From: Antiquaquibacter oligotrophicus
Lineage (GTDB): Bacteria > Actinomycetota > Actinomycetes > Actinomycetales > Microbacteriaceae
Assembly: GCF_020535405.1 (NCBI RefSeq)
Contig: NZ_CP085036.1
Coordinates: 2,170,001 to 2,234,000, forward strand
Length of the DNA stretch: 64,000 bases
Direction of reading: 5' to 3'
This document shows, piece by piece, positions 8,126 through 17,097 of the stretch (within the stretch, counting starts at the first letter, position 1; every line of letters starts with the position of its first letter). Below the pieces are notes generated by a model. That model made no database searches. It was not told where the DNA came from and saw only the letters and a list, made by a program, of their open reading frames with translations. The translations under genes and the position numbers were made by a program.

Positions 8126-9847
8126 ATGCAACATCACCGTGGCCGCACACGCATCGTAGGGGCGCTGAGCGTCGTTGTCGCGACTCTCGCCGCGACGCTG
8201 GTTCCGACCGTCGCCGCGAATGCCATTACGGGCGCCGACTTCGACCCCGGTCACATCATCAGTGACCTCCAGTTCTACGACAACGCCGCGATGTCTGAGG
8301 CGGAGATCCAGTCGTTCCTGGAGGCGCGTGTCGCGCCGACGGGATGTGTCACCTCGAACTGTCTCGCGGCGTTCAAGATGGACACCTTCACGCGAGCGGC
8401 CGATCGCAACATCTGCACCGAGTACACCGGTGGATCGCAGGAGAGCGCCGCGCGCATCATCTACAAGGTGCAGCGCGCGTGCGGCATCAGCGCCCGTGTG
8501 CTCCTCGTCACGCTCCAGAAGGAGCAGAGCCTCCTCACGGCAACGGCGCCGACGTCGTGGCAGATGACGGCGTCCATGGGATACGGATGCCCGGACACCG
8601 CCCCGTGTGACGCGCAGTTCTACGGCTTCTACAACCAGGTGTACAAGGCCGCGTGGCAGTTCAAGCGCTACAGCACGCCCGACCCGTGGGGCACCTACCA
8701 GCCGGGCAATCGCTACATCCAGTACAACCCGAATCCCGATTGCGGCGGCTCGTGGGTCAACATCCGCAACAACGCGACGGCGGCCCTCTACAACTACACG
8801 CCCTACCAGCCCAATGCCGCGTCGCTCGCGAACCTCTACGGCAGTGGCGGCTCGTGCGGCGCGCACGGCAACCGCAACTTCTGGACGTACTACCACGGCT
8901 GGTTCGGTGACCCAGAGTACGGCGGTCTGCCCGGTGTGACCGTCACACGGTTCGACGTCGCCAACCGCTACGAGTCCTCGACACGTATCTCGCAGGAAGC
9001 GTTCCCGTCGGCTCCGGTTCCCGTGGTGTACCTGGCCACCGGCCACAACTACCCGGATGCTCTCACGGCGGGGGCGGCTGCCGCGCGGCAGGGTGGCCCG
9101 CTGTTGCTCATCGACGGGGCATCCATTCGGCCGGTTGTCGACGCCGAACTCAAGCGGCTTCGGCCTCAGCGCATCGTGGTGGTCGGCGGTCCAGAATCCG
9201 TGCCGGAGTCCGTTGTGCAGGCGCTGTCGGCCTACAGCCCGTCGGTCACGCGAGTCGGCGGGGCCGACCGGTACGAGGTGTCCCGATCGCTCGCCCTGAC
9301 GATGAACCCGCAGGGGCCCGTCAACGAGGTCTTCGTTGCGACCGGATCCAACTACCCCGACGCGCTCGGGGCCGGTATGGCGGCGGGCTATCGCAAGGTG
9401 CCCATCGTGCTCGTGCCGGGGACCGACACGGCACTGGATGCCGCGACCGCCGACTTCATCCGGAGGCTCGCGCCGCAGAAGATCACGATCGTCGGGGGAC
9501 CGGTCTCGGTCTCACCCGGAGTCGAGGCCCAGTTGAAGACCTTCGCGGCCACGACGCGGGTGAACGGAGCAAACCGCTACGAGGTTTCCACGAACCTCGC
9601 GCGAAACCTCTATGCGACCCAGCGGCCGACAACCGTGTATCTGGCGACGGGTCTCACCTACCCCGACGCGCTCGCGGGATCGGTGCTCGCGGCACGCAAG
9701 TCGGCAGCACTCCTCGTGTCGCACCCGTACTGCATCCACCCGTCGACGCTCTCGGCGATCACGGACTTCAAGGTGAACTCGGTCACACTCCTCGGTGGGC
9801 CGGTGTCACTCGCCGCGAACGTCAAGTACATGGTGCGCTGCTGGTAG
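8126..9847 (+). CDS. secreted CWB2-repeat protein with lysozyme-like N-terminal domain
   Basis: A 573-residue exported protein. Residues 1-32 are a signal peptide. Residues about 35-265 form a cysteine-containing domain without a name I know. It has features of soluble lytic transglycosylase folds: a helix ARVLLVTLQKEQSLLT with Glu133 where those enzymes carry their catalytic Glu, a Gly/Tyr-rich stretch (MGYGCPD) where they have GLMQ, and a YN.TPY motif near the end of the fold. Three CWB2 repeats follow (about 270-573), with ANRYE, YPDAL and VVGGP motifs. It may be a wall hydrolase anchored by CWB2 repeats; the enzymatic role is inference. ATG 8126 is chosen because it directly begins the signal peptide. 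Confidence 0.8.
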   Translation: MQHHRGRTRIVGALSVVVATLAATLVPTVAANAITGADFDPGHIISDLQFYDNAAMSEAEIQSFLEARVAPTGCVTSNCLAAFKMDTFTRAADRNICTEYTGGSQESAARIIYKVQRACGISARVLLVTLQKEQSLLTATAPTSWQMTASMGYGCPDTAPCDAQFYGFYNQVYKAAWQFKRYSTPDPWGTYQPGNRYIQYNPNPDCGGSWVNIRNNATAALYNYTPYQPNAASLANLYGSGGSCGAHGNRNFWTYYHGWFGDPEYGGLPGVTVTRFDVANRYESSTRISQEAFPSAPVPVVYLATGHNYPDALTAGAAAARQGGPLLLIDGASIRPVVDAELKRLRPQRIVVVGGPESVPESVVQALSAYSPSVTRVGGADRYEVSRSLALTMNPQGPVNEVFVATGSNYPDALGAGMAAGYRKVPIVLVPGTDTALDAATADFIRRLAPQKITIVGGPVSVSPGVEAQLKTFAATTRVNGANRYEVSTNLARNLYATQRPTTVYLATGLTYPDALAGSVLAARKSAALLVSHPYCIHPSTLSAITDFKVNSVTLLGGPVSLAANVKYMVRCW

Positions 9848-9859
9848 CAGCGCGACCGG

Positions 9860-11062
9860 TCAGTCGAGAATTTCGAGGACAGGCTCGGCGCTGATCGTGC
9901 CGTAGTGGGTCTTCGGGTCGAACCCGTTGAAGGACGCCGCCTGCAGCCAGTCCTGAACGTGGGTGCCCACGGAGTCCATGATCGACAGGTTCACGAAGTA
10001 CTTGCCGGGGCCGAAGCGCGCATCGCGCACCGTAAAGCGCAGCGTGTGATCGCCGATGAGGTCGGGGAGGGTGACGCCGAGGCGGCTTGTTGTCGTTCCC
10101 CACACCTCCTGGCCCTTGGTGTTGTTGAGCTGGAGTGCGATCACATGATCGGCGAGGCTCACCGATGAGCGGATGGTCACGTCGACCGTGAGATCCGACC
10201 CCGGCATGATCTCGCCCTTGGGCCCCGTGATCGTCGGTGTCGCGGTCACGGACAGGAAGCCAGACAGACGCTCGGGCTCCTGTGTCTCCCCGATCTCGGC
10301 GAGCCTGCGCTGTTCGAGGATGTCGCGGAAGGCGGCGACCGCCTCCGACGGGTCCCCGTCGACCACGATCTGGCCCTGATTGAGCAGCACGGCCCGGTCG
10401 CACAACTCCGTGACCTGGCCGAGGGAGTGGGTGACGAGGATGATCGTGCACCCCTGCTGCTGGAACTCGCGGATCTTGTCGAGGCACTTGCGCTGGAAGG
10501 CCTCGTCGCCGACCGCGAGGACCTCGTCGACGAGGAGGATGTCTGGCTCCGTGTGAACGGCGACCGCAAACGCGAGACGCACGAACATGCCGGACGAGTA
10601 GAACTTCACCTGGGTGTCGATGAACTCGCCGATGCCCGAGAAGGCGAGGATGTCGTTGAATCGCGCATCGGTGTCGGTCTTCGAGAGCCCCAAGATCGAG
10701 GCGTTGAGGTAGACGTTTTCGCGACCGGTGAGGTCGGGGTGGAAGCCCGCGCCGAGTTCGAGAAGAGCGGCGATACGGCCGCGATTGCGGACGCTGCCGG
10801 TGCTCGCGTCGAGGATTCCGCCGATCACCTTGAGGAGTGTGGACTTACCGGAGCCGTTGTGGCCGATGAGACCGATGGTCGTGCCGGCGCGAATGGAGAG
10901 CGAGACATCCGAGAGGGCCCAGAAGTCCTCGCGGTGGCGTTTGCCGAGACGGCCGAGGGTGACGAGGCGCTCCTTGAGCGAGTTGTCCTTGCGCACGACA
11001 AAACGCTTCGACACGTTCTCGAGTCGGACGACCTCGGGGGCCTCGATCGTGGGGGCGGGCAT
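9860..11062 (-). CDS. polysaccharide ABC exporter, ATP-binding subunit (Wzt type)
   Basis: ATPase that powers export of a finished lipid-linked polysaccharide. The 400-residue protein has Walker A GHNGSGKST (residues 67-75), the altered signature YSSGMFVRLAFA typical of polysaccharide exporters, and Walker B ILLVDEVLAVGDE. Residues about 255-400 form an extra beta-rich C-terminal domain like that of Wzt, which in O9a-type systems recognises the modified chain end. The extension argues for a glycan exporter with chain-end recognition rather than a simple TagH. It is nine bases downstream of the permease gene in the same operon. Confidence 0.9.
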   Translation of the reverse strand: MPAPTIEAPEVVRLENVSKRFVVRKDNSLKERLVTLGRLGKRHREDFWALSDVSLSIRAGTTIGLIGHNGSGKSTLLKVIGGILDASTGSVRNRGRIAALLELGAGFHPDLTGRENVYLNASILGLSKTDTDARFNDILAFSGIGEFIDTQVKFYSSGMFVRLAFAVAVHTEPDILLVDEVLAVGDEAFQRKCLDKIREFQQQGCTIILVTHSLGQVTELCDRAVLLNQGQIVVDGDPSEAVAAFRDILEQRRLAEIGETQEPERLSGFLSVTATPTITGPKGEIMPGSDLTVDVTIRSSVSLADHVIALQLNNTKGQEVWGTTTSRLGVTLPDLIGDHTLRFTVRDARFGPGKYFVNLSIMDSVGTHVQDWLQAASFNGFDPKTHYGTISAEPVLEILD

Positions 11063-11071
11063 CCGGTGCTC

Positions 11072-11989
11072 CTACAGTTCCTGGGCGAAGTTGCCCTGCA
11101 GGCGTGTGAAAACGCGCTGGCTGATGACGAGGAAAACGAGGCTGATGCCGATCGCGATGAGCATACGCAGCAGCAACTGGTCCGGGTACTCGGCCGGCGG
11201 GAACTCGGCAGACCCGTTGCCGCCCACCCAGAACGCCTTCTGGAACCCGAGGACGGCGAGGGTGAGCGGGTTGTTGGTGTAGATCTCCAGCAGGATGCTC
11301 GGGCCGAGCACCGACTTGACCATCGAGAACGCGTACACGATCGGGGAGGCCCACAGCATGACCATGAGCACAACCTCGAGGAGGTAGCCGATGTCGCGGA
11401 GGTAGACGTTCCACGCGGAAAGCAGGAGGGCGAGCGCGGTGCCGACCGTCACGAGCAGCACAAGGCTCGGAATGGCGTAGAGGAGATCCCAGTGCGCCGG
11501 GAAAACACCCAGGATGAGGGCAGCGACGAGCAGGATGCCGAGCTGGATCGCGAAGTTGAAGAGGGCAGACCCGACACTCGCGAGCGGGAAGACCTCGCGG
11601 GGAAGCTGGACCTTTTTGATGAGACCGGCGTTCGAGACGATCGACGACGTACCCGTCGAGACGATCTCGGCAAACAGTGTGTAGGCCGTGAGGCCGGTGA
11701 AGACATAGATCGCGAAGTCCGGGATACCGCGAGCGGCACCGAGGAAGTGGCCGATGACGACGTAATAGATCGCGAGTTGCGTGAGTGGGCGCACGAGAGT
11801 CCACAGGAAGCCGAGCGCGCTGTCCTTGTAGCGCGACTTGAGGTCGCGACGTACGAGAAGGCCGAGCATCTCGCGGTGGCGGAAGACGTCGGCGATGGAG
11901 TCGAAGCTGCCCTTGACGGTCTGACTGCGACCACCGACCTGGCGGAAGGGCTCCCGCTCGAGCATCGCGTAGCGTTCGTGCGCGTTCAT
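11072..11989 (-). CDS. polysaccharide ABC exporter, permease subunit (Wzm type)
   Basis: Membrane subunit of the same exporter. The 305-residue protein has a cytoplasmic N terminus with the conserved amphipathic stretch LVRRDLKSRYKDSALGFLW and six predicted membrane segments of the ABC-2 family (TagG/Wzm/RfbA-exporter type). ATG 11989 starts this conserved region; the open frame continues upstream but has no matching sequence. A near-consensus TATACT -10 box is upstream. Rhamnose genes on one side and glycosyltransferases on the other suggest the cargo is a deoxyhexose-containing chain. Confidence 0.9.
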   Translation of the reverse strand: MNAHERYAMLEREPFRQVGGRSQTVKGSFDSIADVFRHREMLGLLVRRDLKSRYKDSALGFLWTLVRPLTQLAIYYVVIGHFLGAARGIPDFAIYVFTGLTAYTLFAEIVSTGTSSIVSNAGLIKKVQLPREVFPLASVGSALFNFAIQLGILLVAALILGVFPAHWDLLYAIPSLVLLVTVGTALALLLSAWNVYLRDIGYLLEVVLMVMLWASPIVYAFSMVKSVLGPSILLEIYTNNPLTLAVLGFQKAFWVGGNGSAEFPPAEYPDQLLLRMLIAIGISLVFLVISQRVFTRLQGNFAQEL

Positions 11990-12019
11990 TAGACCGTGTC
12001 TCTCATGGGGCAACGCCCC

Positions 12020-12025
12020 AGTATA
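12020..12025 (-). promoter_or_regulatory. -10 box of the Wzm-Wzt operon
   Basis: TATACT on the minus strand matches the consensus at five of six positions. It lies 30 bases before ATG 11989, giving a leader of about 24 bases. No good -35 box is seen. Confidence 0.5.
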
Positions 12026-12064
12026 GCCAGCCGGGTGCCCTGAATCCGCGCGGAACCGGCTTGG

Positions 12065-12070
12065 TAGACT
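12065..12070 (+). promoter_or_regulatory. -10 box before the GT2-GT4 fusion gene
   Basis: TAGACT lies 37 bases before ATG 12108. The leader contains the ribosome site GAGAGGAC at 12095-12102. Confidence 0.45.
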
Positions 12071-12107
12071 GCCTCGGCGGCAACGCCAGTGCATCGAGAG
12101 GACAGCA

Positions 12108-14576
12108 ATGCCCACCGTGAAACCCGGCGTCGTGTCCGTCGTGCTCGTCAACTTCCGTGGGACGGATGACACCCTCGAGGCCATCACGCGGCTCGGGGAG
12201 CTCGACTGGCCGTCCGACCGGCTCGAGATCGTTGTTGTCGAAAACGGTTCGGGTGATGACAGCGCCGAGCGCATCGCCGCCGCAGCCCCACACGTCACTC
12301 TGCTCGTTTCGACGGAGAACAACGGCTTCGCAGGCGGCTGCAACCAGGGTGTCGCGGCATCCTCCGGCGAGTACATCGCTCTGCTCAACAATGACGCGAA
12401 GCCGGACCCGCGGTGGATCGCGGCGGCAGTCGCACGCTTCGAGGAATCCGAAAAGGTCGGGGCTGTCGCCAGCCGTGTCCTCGATTGGGACGGCGAGCTC
12501 GTCGACTACATCGGCTCCGCCATGACCTGGTACGGCATGGGTTACAAGCCCTACACGGCAGAGCCCGTTCCCAGCACTCCGGATCACACTCGCGACGTTC
12601 TCTTCGGTACCGGGTCAGCCATGTTCGTTCGCCGCTCGGTTTTCGAGGAACTCGGGGGATTTGACGAGCGCTACTTCATGTTCTTCGAGGACGTCGACCT
12701 CGGCTGGCGACTGAACCTCGCTGGCTACCGCTTTGTGTACGAGCCGGAGTCCCTCGCGTTCCATAAACACCACGCATCGATGAGCAAGTTCGGCTCGCAC
12801 AAGGAGACCTACCTGCTCGAGCGCAACGCGCTCTTCACGCTCTACAAAAATGCGGGCAAGGCAGCGCTCGACGACCTGCTGCCCGCCGCCATGGGCCTCT
12901 CGATTCGCCGTGGGGTCACGAGGGGCGAGCTCGATTCCACGTCGTTCGACCTGCGCAAGGGCGGCAGCGACGAGCCAACCATGGAGTTCCCAACCCAAAC
13001 GGTGGCCGCCGTGTACGCCATCGACCAGTTTGTCGCGGAACTACCCGGGCTCACGGTCTCGCGCGACGAGATCCAGCGCACTCGCGTTGTCTCGGAACGT
13101 GCGATCTGGAGCCTCTTCGGCCAGTTCGATGCGCCGATCATTCACGAGCCCGACTACCTCGCGGGTTACGACGCCCTGAGTATCGCGTTCGATGTCGCCT
13201 CGCCGAAGCTCACCACCAAGGTCGTTGTTGTTACGGGCGACCCCATCGGGGCGAAGATCGCCGGACCCGCCATCCGCGCGTGGAACATGGCGGCGGCACT
13301 CTCGCGGGTCGGAGACGTTGTGCTCGTGAGCCTCTCGGGGGTTGACGGGGCACCGGATGCCCCCTTCCGGCTGCAGCACGTGGCATCCGGCAACGATCGC
13401 GACTTCTCCAAACTCGAGGCCTGGGCCGACGTCATCGTCTTCCAGGGCTCGGCCATGTCGGTGTTCGAGTCGCTCCGTCGCTCCCAGAAGGTCATCGTCG
13501 TCGACATCTACGACCCCATGCACCTCGAGCAGCTCGAGCAGGGGCGGGAGCTCGGTTCCGCGACGTGGCACGCGAACGTGGAGGGCGCCACCGAGGTGCT
13601 CAACGAGCAACTGGCCCGCGGCGACTTCTTCATGGCCGCCTCGGAGCGTCAGAAGCACTTCTACCTCGGTCAGCTCGCGGCGCTCGGTCGCATCACACCG
13701 ACCACGTACGACGGCGACCCCGACTTCGACGGGTTCCTCTCGGTGGTGCCTTTCGGTATACCCGCCGAAGAACCCGTCCACGAACGCGACGTCCTTAAAG
13801 GGGTTCGACCCGGGTTCGGGCGCGACGACAAGGTGCTCCTGTGGAGCGGCGGGCTCTACAACTGGTTCGACCCCGCGACCCTCATCCGTGCCGTCGCCAC
13901 CGTTGATGCCCGACGCGGGGGAGTGCGACTGTTCTTCCAGGGCACAAAACACCCCCACCCGGATGTGCCCGAAATGCGGGTCGTCTCGGAGTCGCGCGCG
14001 CTCGCCGCGGAACTCGGTGTCGCCGACACCGCCGTCTTCTTCAACGATTCGTGGGTGGACTACGCCGATCGGCAGAACTACCTTCTCGAGGCCGATGCGG
14101 GCGTCAGCACCCACTTCTCGCACGTCGAGACCACGTTCTCGTTCCGCACGCGAATCCTCGACTACCTGTGGGCGGGGCTCCCCATGGTTGTTACCGACGG
14201 CGACCACTTCGCCGACCTCATTCGTGCTGAGGGCCTCGGCATCGTGGTGCCGGCGGAAGACCCGGATGCCCTCGCCGACGCACTCGAAACCGTGCTCTTC
14301 GACGGTGCCTTCGCGGCGGCCGCCCGCGAGAACATCGCGCGTGTCCGCGAGCGGTACCGCTGGGATGTCGTGCTGAAGCCGCTCGTCGACTTCGTCGCCG
14401 ACCCGCATCATGCCGCCGACTGGACGGGAGACCCGCGCGCAAGCAGGCCCCGCTCGACCACACGTCGCAGGTCGGGGCTTGCCCACAACGTGCGGCAGAC
14501 GCTTTTCCACCTCCGTCACGGAGGTGTGAAGGTGGCGTTGCGCAAGGTGCGATCGAGGCTCGGGCTCGGGTCGTGA
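12108..14576 (+). CDS. two-domain glycosyltransferase (GT2-GT4 fusion)
   Basis: An 822-residue soluble protein. Residues 1-300 are a family 2 domain of the rhamnosyltransferase (WbbL-like) kind: VVENGSGDDS, NNDAKPD with the acidic residues at 94-96, and FFEDVDLGWRL. After a linker, residues about 365-790 form a GT-B domain with a GDPIGAKIAGPAIR opening, a central LLWSGGLYNWFDP segment and a C-terminal LEADAGVSTHF...DYLWAGLP region typical of family 4. Fusion suggests two successive transfers on one chain. A good ribosome site precedes ATG 12108, and the stop overlaps the next glycosyltransferase start by four bases (GTGA). Confidence 0.85.
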   Translation: MPTVKPGVVSVVLVNFRGTDDTLEAITRLGELDWPSDRLEIVVVENGSGDDSAERIAAAAPHVTLLVSTENNGFAGGCNQGVAASSGEYIALLNNDAKPDPRWIAAAVARFEESEKVGAVASRVLDWDGELVDYIGSAMTWYGMGYKPYTAEPVPSTPDHTRDVLFGTGSAMFVRRSVFEELGGFDERYFMFFEDVDLGWRLNLAGYRFVYEPESLAFHKHHASMSKFGSHKETYLLERNALFTLYKNAGKAALDDLLPAAMGLSIRRGVTRGELDSTSFDLRKGGSDEPTMEFPTQTVAAVYAIDQFVAELPGLTVSRDEIQRTRVVSERAIWSLFGQFDAPIIHEPDYLAGYDALSIAFDVASPKLTTKVVVVTGDPIGAKIAGPAIRAWNMAAALSRVGDVVLVSLSGVDGAPDAPFRLQHVASGNDRDFSKLEAWADVIVFQGSAMSVFESLRRSQKVIVVDIYDPMHLEQLEQGRELGSATWHANVEGATEVLNEQLARGDFFMAASERQKHFYLGQLAALGRITPTTYDGDPDFDGFLSVVPFGIPAEEPVHERDVLKGVRPGFGRDDKVLLWSGGLYNWFDPATLIRAVATVDARRGGVRLFFQGTKHPHPDVPEMRVVSESRALAAELGVADTAVFFNDSWVDYADRQNYLLEADAGVSTHFSHVETTFSFRTRILDYLWAGLPMVVTDGDHFADLIRAEGLGIVVPAEDPDALADALETVLFDGAFAAAARENIARVRERYRWDVVLKPLVDFVADPHHAADWTGDPRASRPRSTTRRRSGLAHNVRQTLFHLRHGGVKVALRKVRSRLGLGS

Positions 14577-15547
14577 GCGCGGCACCCGTCGTGAGTGTTG
14601 CACTCGCGACCTACAACGGCGGCCGGTTCGTCGACGAGCAGGTGCGCAGCATCCTCGAGCAGGATCCACCGCCAGCCGAGATCGTTGTCGCCGACGACGG
14701 GTCGACGGATGACACAGTCGCGATCGTGCGCAGGGTCGCGGCCGAGCATCCGGGGGTGCGCCTGAAGGTGCTCGAGTCCGTTGGGGCGTCGCTCGGTGTT
14801 GCCGGCAACTTCGCGCGGGCCATCGCCGCGGCATCCGGTGATCTCGTCGCCCTCTCCGATCAGGACGACCGCTGGCACGAGGGTCGCCTCGCCGCCCTGA
14901 TCGGGCGATTCGTCTCGGACGAGACGCTGACGTTGGTGCACCACGACGCGGTGCTTGTCGACGGCGCGGGTGCGCCGCTCGGTCAGCGTCTGCTGGACTG
15001 GTTGCGCGCGTCAGCCTCCGAGCGATCGTCGCTCGTGGCGGGCAACGCGCTGCCCGTGTATCTCCGTCGCAATCTCGCCACGGGGGCGACCGTCGTTTTC
15101 CGCCGTGAGCTCGCCGAGCGTGCGCTGCCCGTGGGCGCCGGGTGGATTCACGACGAATGGCTCGCGATGATCGCGGCGGCCTTCGGCGGTGCCCGCCTCG
15201 ACGAGCGCGCCCTCATCGACTATCGCCAGCACGGCGGCAATCAGATCGGGGTCGCCAAGCCGACACCGGCACACCTCGTGCGCCGGATGCTCGAGCCCCG
15301 CGGCGATCGCTACGAGTGGCTTGCCGCCCGTACGGAAGCGCTCCTGGAAAAACTGCAGGCGCTGGATGCCCCCGCCGACGCGCTCACTCTCGTGCGGGCC
15401 AAGCTCGAGTTCGAGCAGAGCCGTGCTCGGTACCCCCGGCGGCGTCTCGCGCGACTGGGCCCGGTGCTCGCGCAGCGGAAGTCGTACCGTGAGCTATCGA
15501 GCCAGGGTGGGCTCGACATCCTCCGGGACCTGCTCCACGGCGCCTAG
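14573..15547 (+). CDS. family 2 glycosyltransferase
   Basis: A 324-residue GT-A protein with LATYNGG, ADDGSTDDT and SDQDDRW motifs, the same set seen in the protein at 1335-2276, so a rhamnosyltransferase-like role is likely. GTG 14573 overlaps the stop of the GT2-GT4 gene by four bases, so both are translated from one message and probably work on the same chain. Its last 54 bases overlap the end of the convergent DUF2142 gene. Confidence 0.85.
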   Translation: MSAAPVVSVALATYNGGRFVDEQVRSILEQDPPPAEIVVADDGSTDDTVAIVRRVAAEHPGVRLKVLESVGASLGVAGNFARAIAAASGDLVALSDQDDRWHEGRLAALIGRFVSDETLTLVHHDAVLVDGAGAPLGQRLLDWLRASASERSSLVAGNALPVYLRRNLATGATVVFRRELAERALPVGAGWIHDEWLAMIAAAFGGARLDERALIDYRQHGGNQIGVAKPTPAHLVRRMLEPRGDRYEWLAARTEALLEKLQALDAPADALTLVRAKLEFEQSRARYPRRRLARLGPVLAQRKSYRELSSQGGLDILRDLLHGA

Positions 15548-17047
15548 CTCGCCGTTACCGGCGAGGGACAGCCGTGCCCCGAGCACAGCCGCCACGGCTG
15601 TGACAGCGGTGAAGGCCGCGAGCGTCAGAACGATGCCACCGGGCGGCTGCCACTGCGGCTCGGCGAACATGGCGAACCAGGAGCCGCTGGCCCCCACGCT
15701 GTAGCGCTGGATGCCCGCCGTGTAGGCGAGCACGTGGCACACGCCCCAGAGCGCCGCGACGAGTGTCACGAGAATCGTCATCGATCGTGAGCTCAGGCGG
15801 AGCCGGTCAGCGAGAACGATTCCCAGCCCGACGGCGGCGATAACAAACACGGGGAGGGCGTAGCGTCCCTGCCAGATCCAGCCGCCAGACGTGATGAACG
15901 CTGCCTGGATGAGGGCCGGAACGACCGGCACGAGCACCACAACCGTGAGGGCGAAGACCAGCGCACGACCGCGCAGCAGCACAACGGCCCACACGACGAG
16001 GCTGCCGATGAGCAGGCCCCACAGCGCGTACACCTCGCTGGGGGCCGCCGTATCCAACCAGCCGAAAACGCCGATCATCTCGCGCAAGTGCTGTGCGAAG
16101 CGCACAATCATGAGTCCGAAACCCACAACGGGCGACTCACCGGCGTACGGCACCTCCTGCGCCTCACCGCCCGCCTCCGATGCGGTGGAGACCGTGTTGG
16201 TGAGGCGGAGCCAGAGGAGCGCGGCAATCGCGCCGACCGCGACGACCGCAGCCGACACGATGACGGCGCGAGTCCTGACGAGGCGAGCGAACTGTTCTCG
16301 CGAGACGAAGATGAACGGCACGAGCACCGCAATCGCCACCCAGATCGGGGAAATCGCTCGCGTGTTTGCGGCGACAACACCCGCGATAGCGATGATGGTT
16401 GCCCTCCCCGCCAGCAGCCCAGGGTCCGGCTTCAGGATGACGGCGGCCACGGCGGCGAACGCAGCGAGAGTCGCCGCGACTTCGAGCGAGTTCGGATTGA
16501 CCGAGCCCGACAGGAAAAAGACCATCGGGGTCAGTGCCGTCGCGAACCCGATCATGGGCACAACACGCGATCGCCAGCTCGTGAGCACAACCAGGGTCAG
16601 CGCGAGAAAGACGCTCGTGATCATCCCGCTCAGGATGCGCATCGCGTAGATCCCACCGCCGTCCTGGGCCACGAGGCTCGGTACCCCGACGGCGAGGTAG
16701 TAGGTGGGGTTATAGCGGCCAGCCGTTGTGGTCGCCTCCACGGTGGCGAAATCGTCACCGGGGGGCTCGAGCACACACGCGGCGGTGACTTCGGCGTTGA
16801 ACGCCGTACACGTCTGTGCGTGTGTCCACGCCAGGTACTGGGGGACTTCGACGAAGCTCCCGGCGCCAGCATCCGCGTTGTTGAAGGCGCCACGCACCGT
16901 CGATGCCGCCTTGATGAGGTGAGCGGGTTCGTCGGGGGACGCCCCGAAAGGAGTGGCGAGCGACCACAGCGCCGACAGCGACGAGAAGAGCAGCCATCCG
17001 ACCAGGAAGACAACCCACGCGCGCGGGGTGGAACGGCGTGCGGGCAT
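15494..17047 (-). CDS. DUF2142 polytopic membrane protein
   Basis: A 517-residue membrane protein with about 12 predicted helices. After the first helix it carries GASPDEPAHL with Asp39-Glu40, followed by a cysteine-bearing outer loop (QTC...AAC) and RYNPTYY; this pattern marks the DUF2142 family. DUF2142 proteins are common in actinobacterial surface-glycan loci. The Asp-Glu pair after the first helix resembles GT-C transferases, so an extracytoplasmic glycosyltransferase is a fair guess, but no reaction is established here. A TACTAT box seven bases before ATG 17047 supports this start. Confidence 0.8.
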   Translation of the reverse strand: MPARRSTPRAWVVFLVGWLLFSSLSALWSLATPFGASPDEPAHLIKAASTVRGAFNNADAGAGSFVEVPQYLAWTHAQTCTAFNAEVTAACVLEPPGDDFATVEATTTAGRYNPTYYLAVGVPSLVAQDGGGIYAMRILSGMITSVFLALTLVVLTSWRSRVVPMIGFATALTPMVFFLSGSVNPNSLEVAATLAAFAAVAAVILKPDPGLLAGRATIIAIAGVVAANTRAISPIWVAIAVLVPFIFVSREQFARLVRTRAVIVSAAVVAVGAIAALLWLRLTNTVSTASEAGGEAQEVPYAGESPVVGFGLMIVRFAQHLREMIGVFGWLDTAAPSEVYALWGLLIGSLVVWAVVLLRGRALVFALTVVVLVPVVPALIQAAFITSGGWIWQGRYALPVFVIAAVGLGIVLADRLRLSSRSMTILVTLVAALWGVCHVLAYTAGIQRYSVGASGSWFAMFAEPQWQPPGGIVLTLAAFTAVTAVAAVLGARLSLAGNGELGAVEQVPEDVEPTLAR

Positions 17048-17054
17048 GGCTTCG

Positions 17055-17060
17055 ATAGTA
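17055..17060 (-). promoter_or_regulatory. -10 box for leaderless DUF2142 gene
   Basis: TACTAT on the minus strand ends seven bases before ATG 17047, with no ribosome site between. Confidence 0.5.
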
Positions 17061-17084
17061 CGCGGCGAGTGCTGTCAGTCGCTC

Positions 17085-17090
17085 TAGGGT
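17085..17090 (+). promoter_or_regulatory. -10 box for leaderless flippase-like gene
   Basis: TAGGGT ends seven bases before ATG 17098. It overlaps a GTG at 17089 that would otherwise be a possible start, so the ATG is preferred. Confidence 0.5.
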
Positions 17091-17097
17091 GGTCACT

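Noticed and set aside
13041..14834. A nearly 600-codon open frame antisense to the GT2-GT4 fusion
   Set aside because: It mirrors the codon pattern of the sense gene, has no start context, and no recognisable domain.
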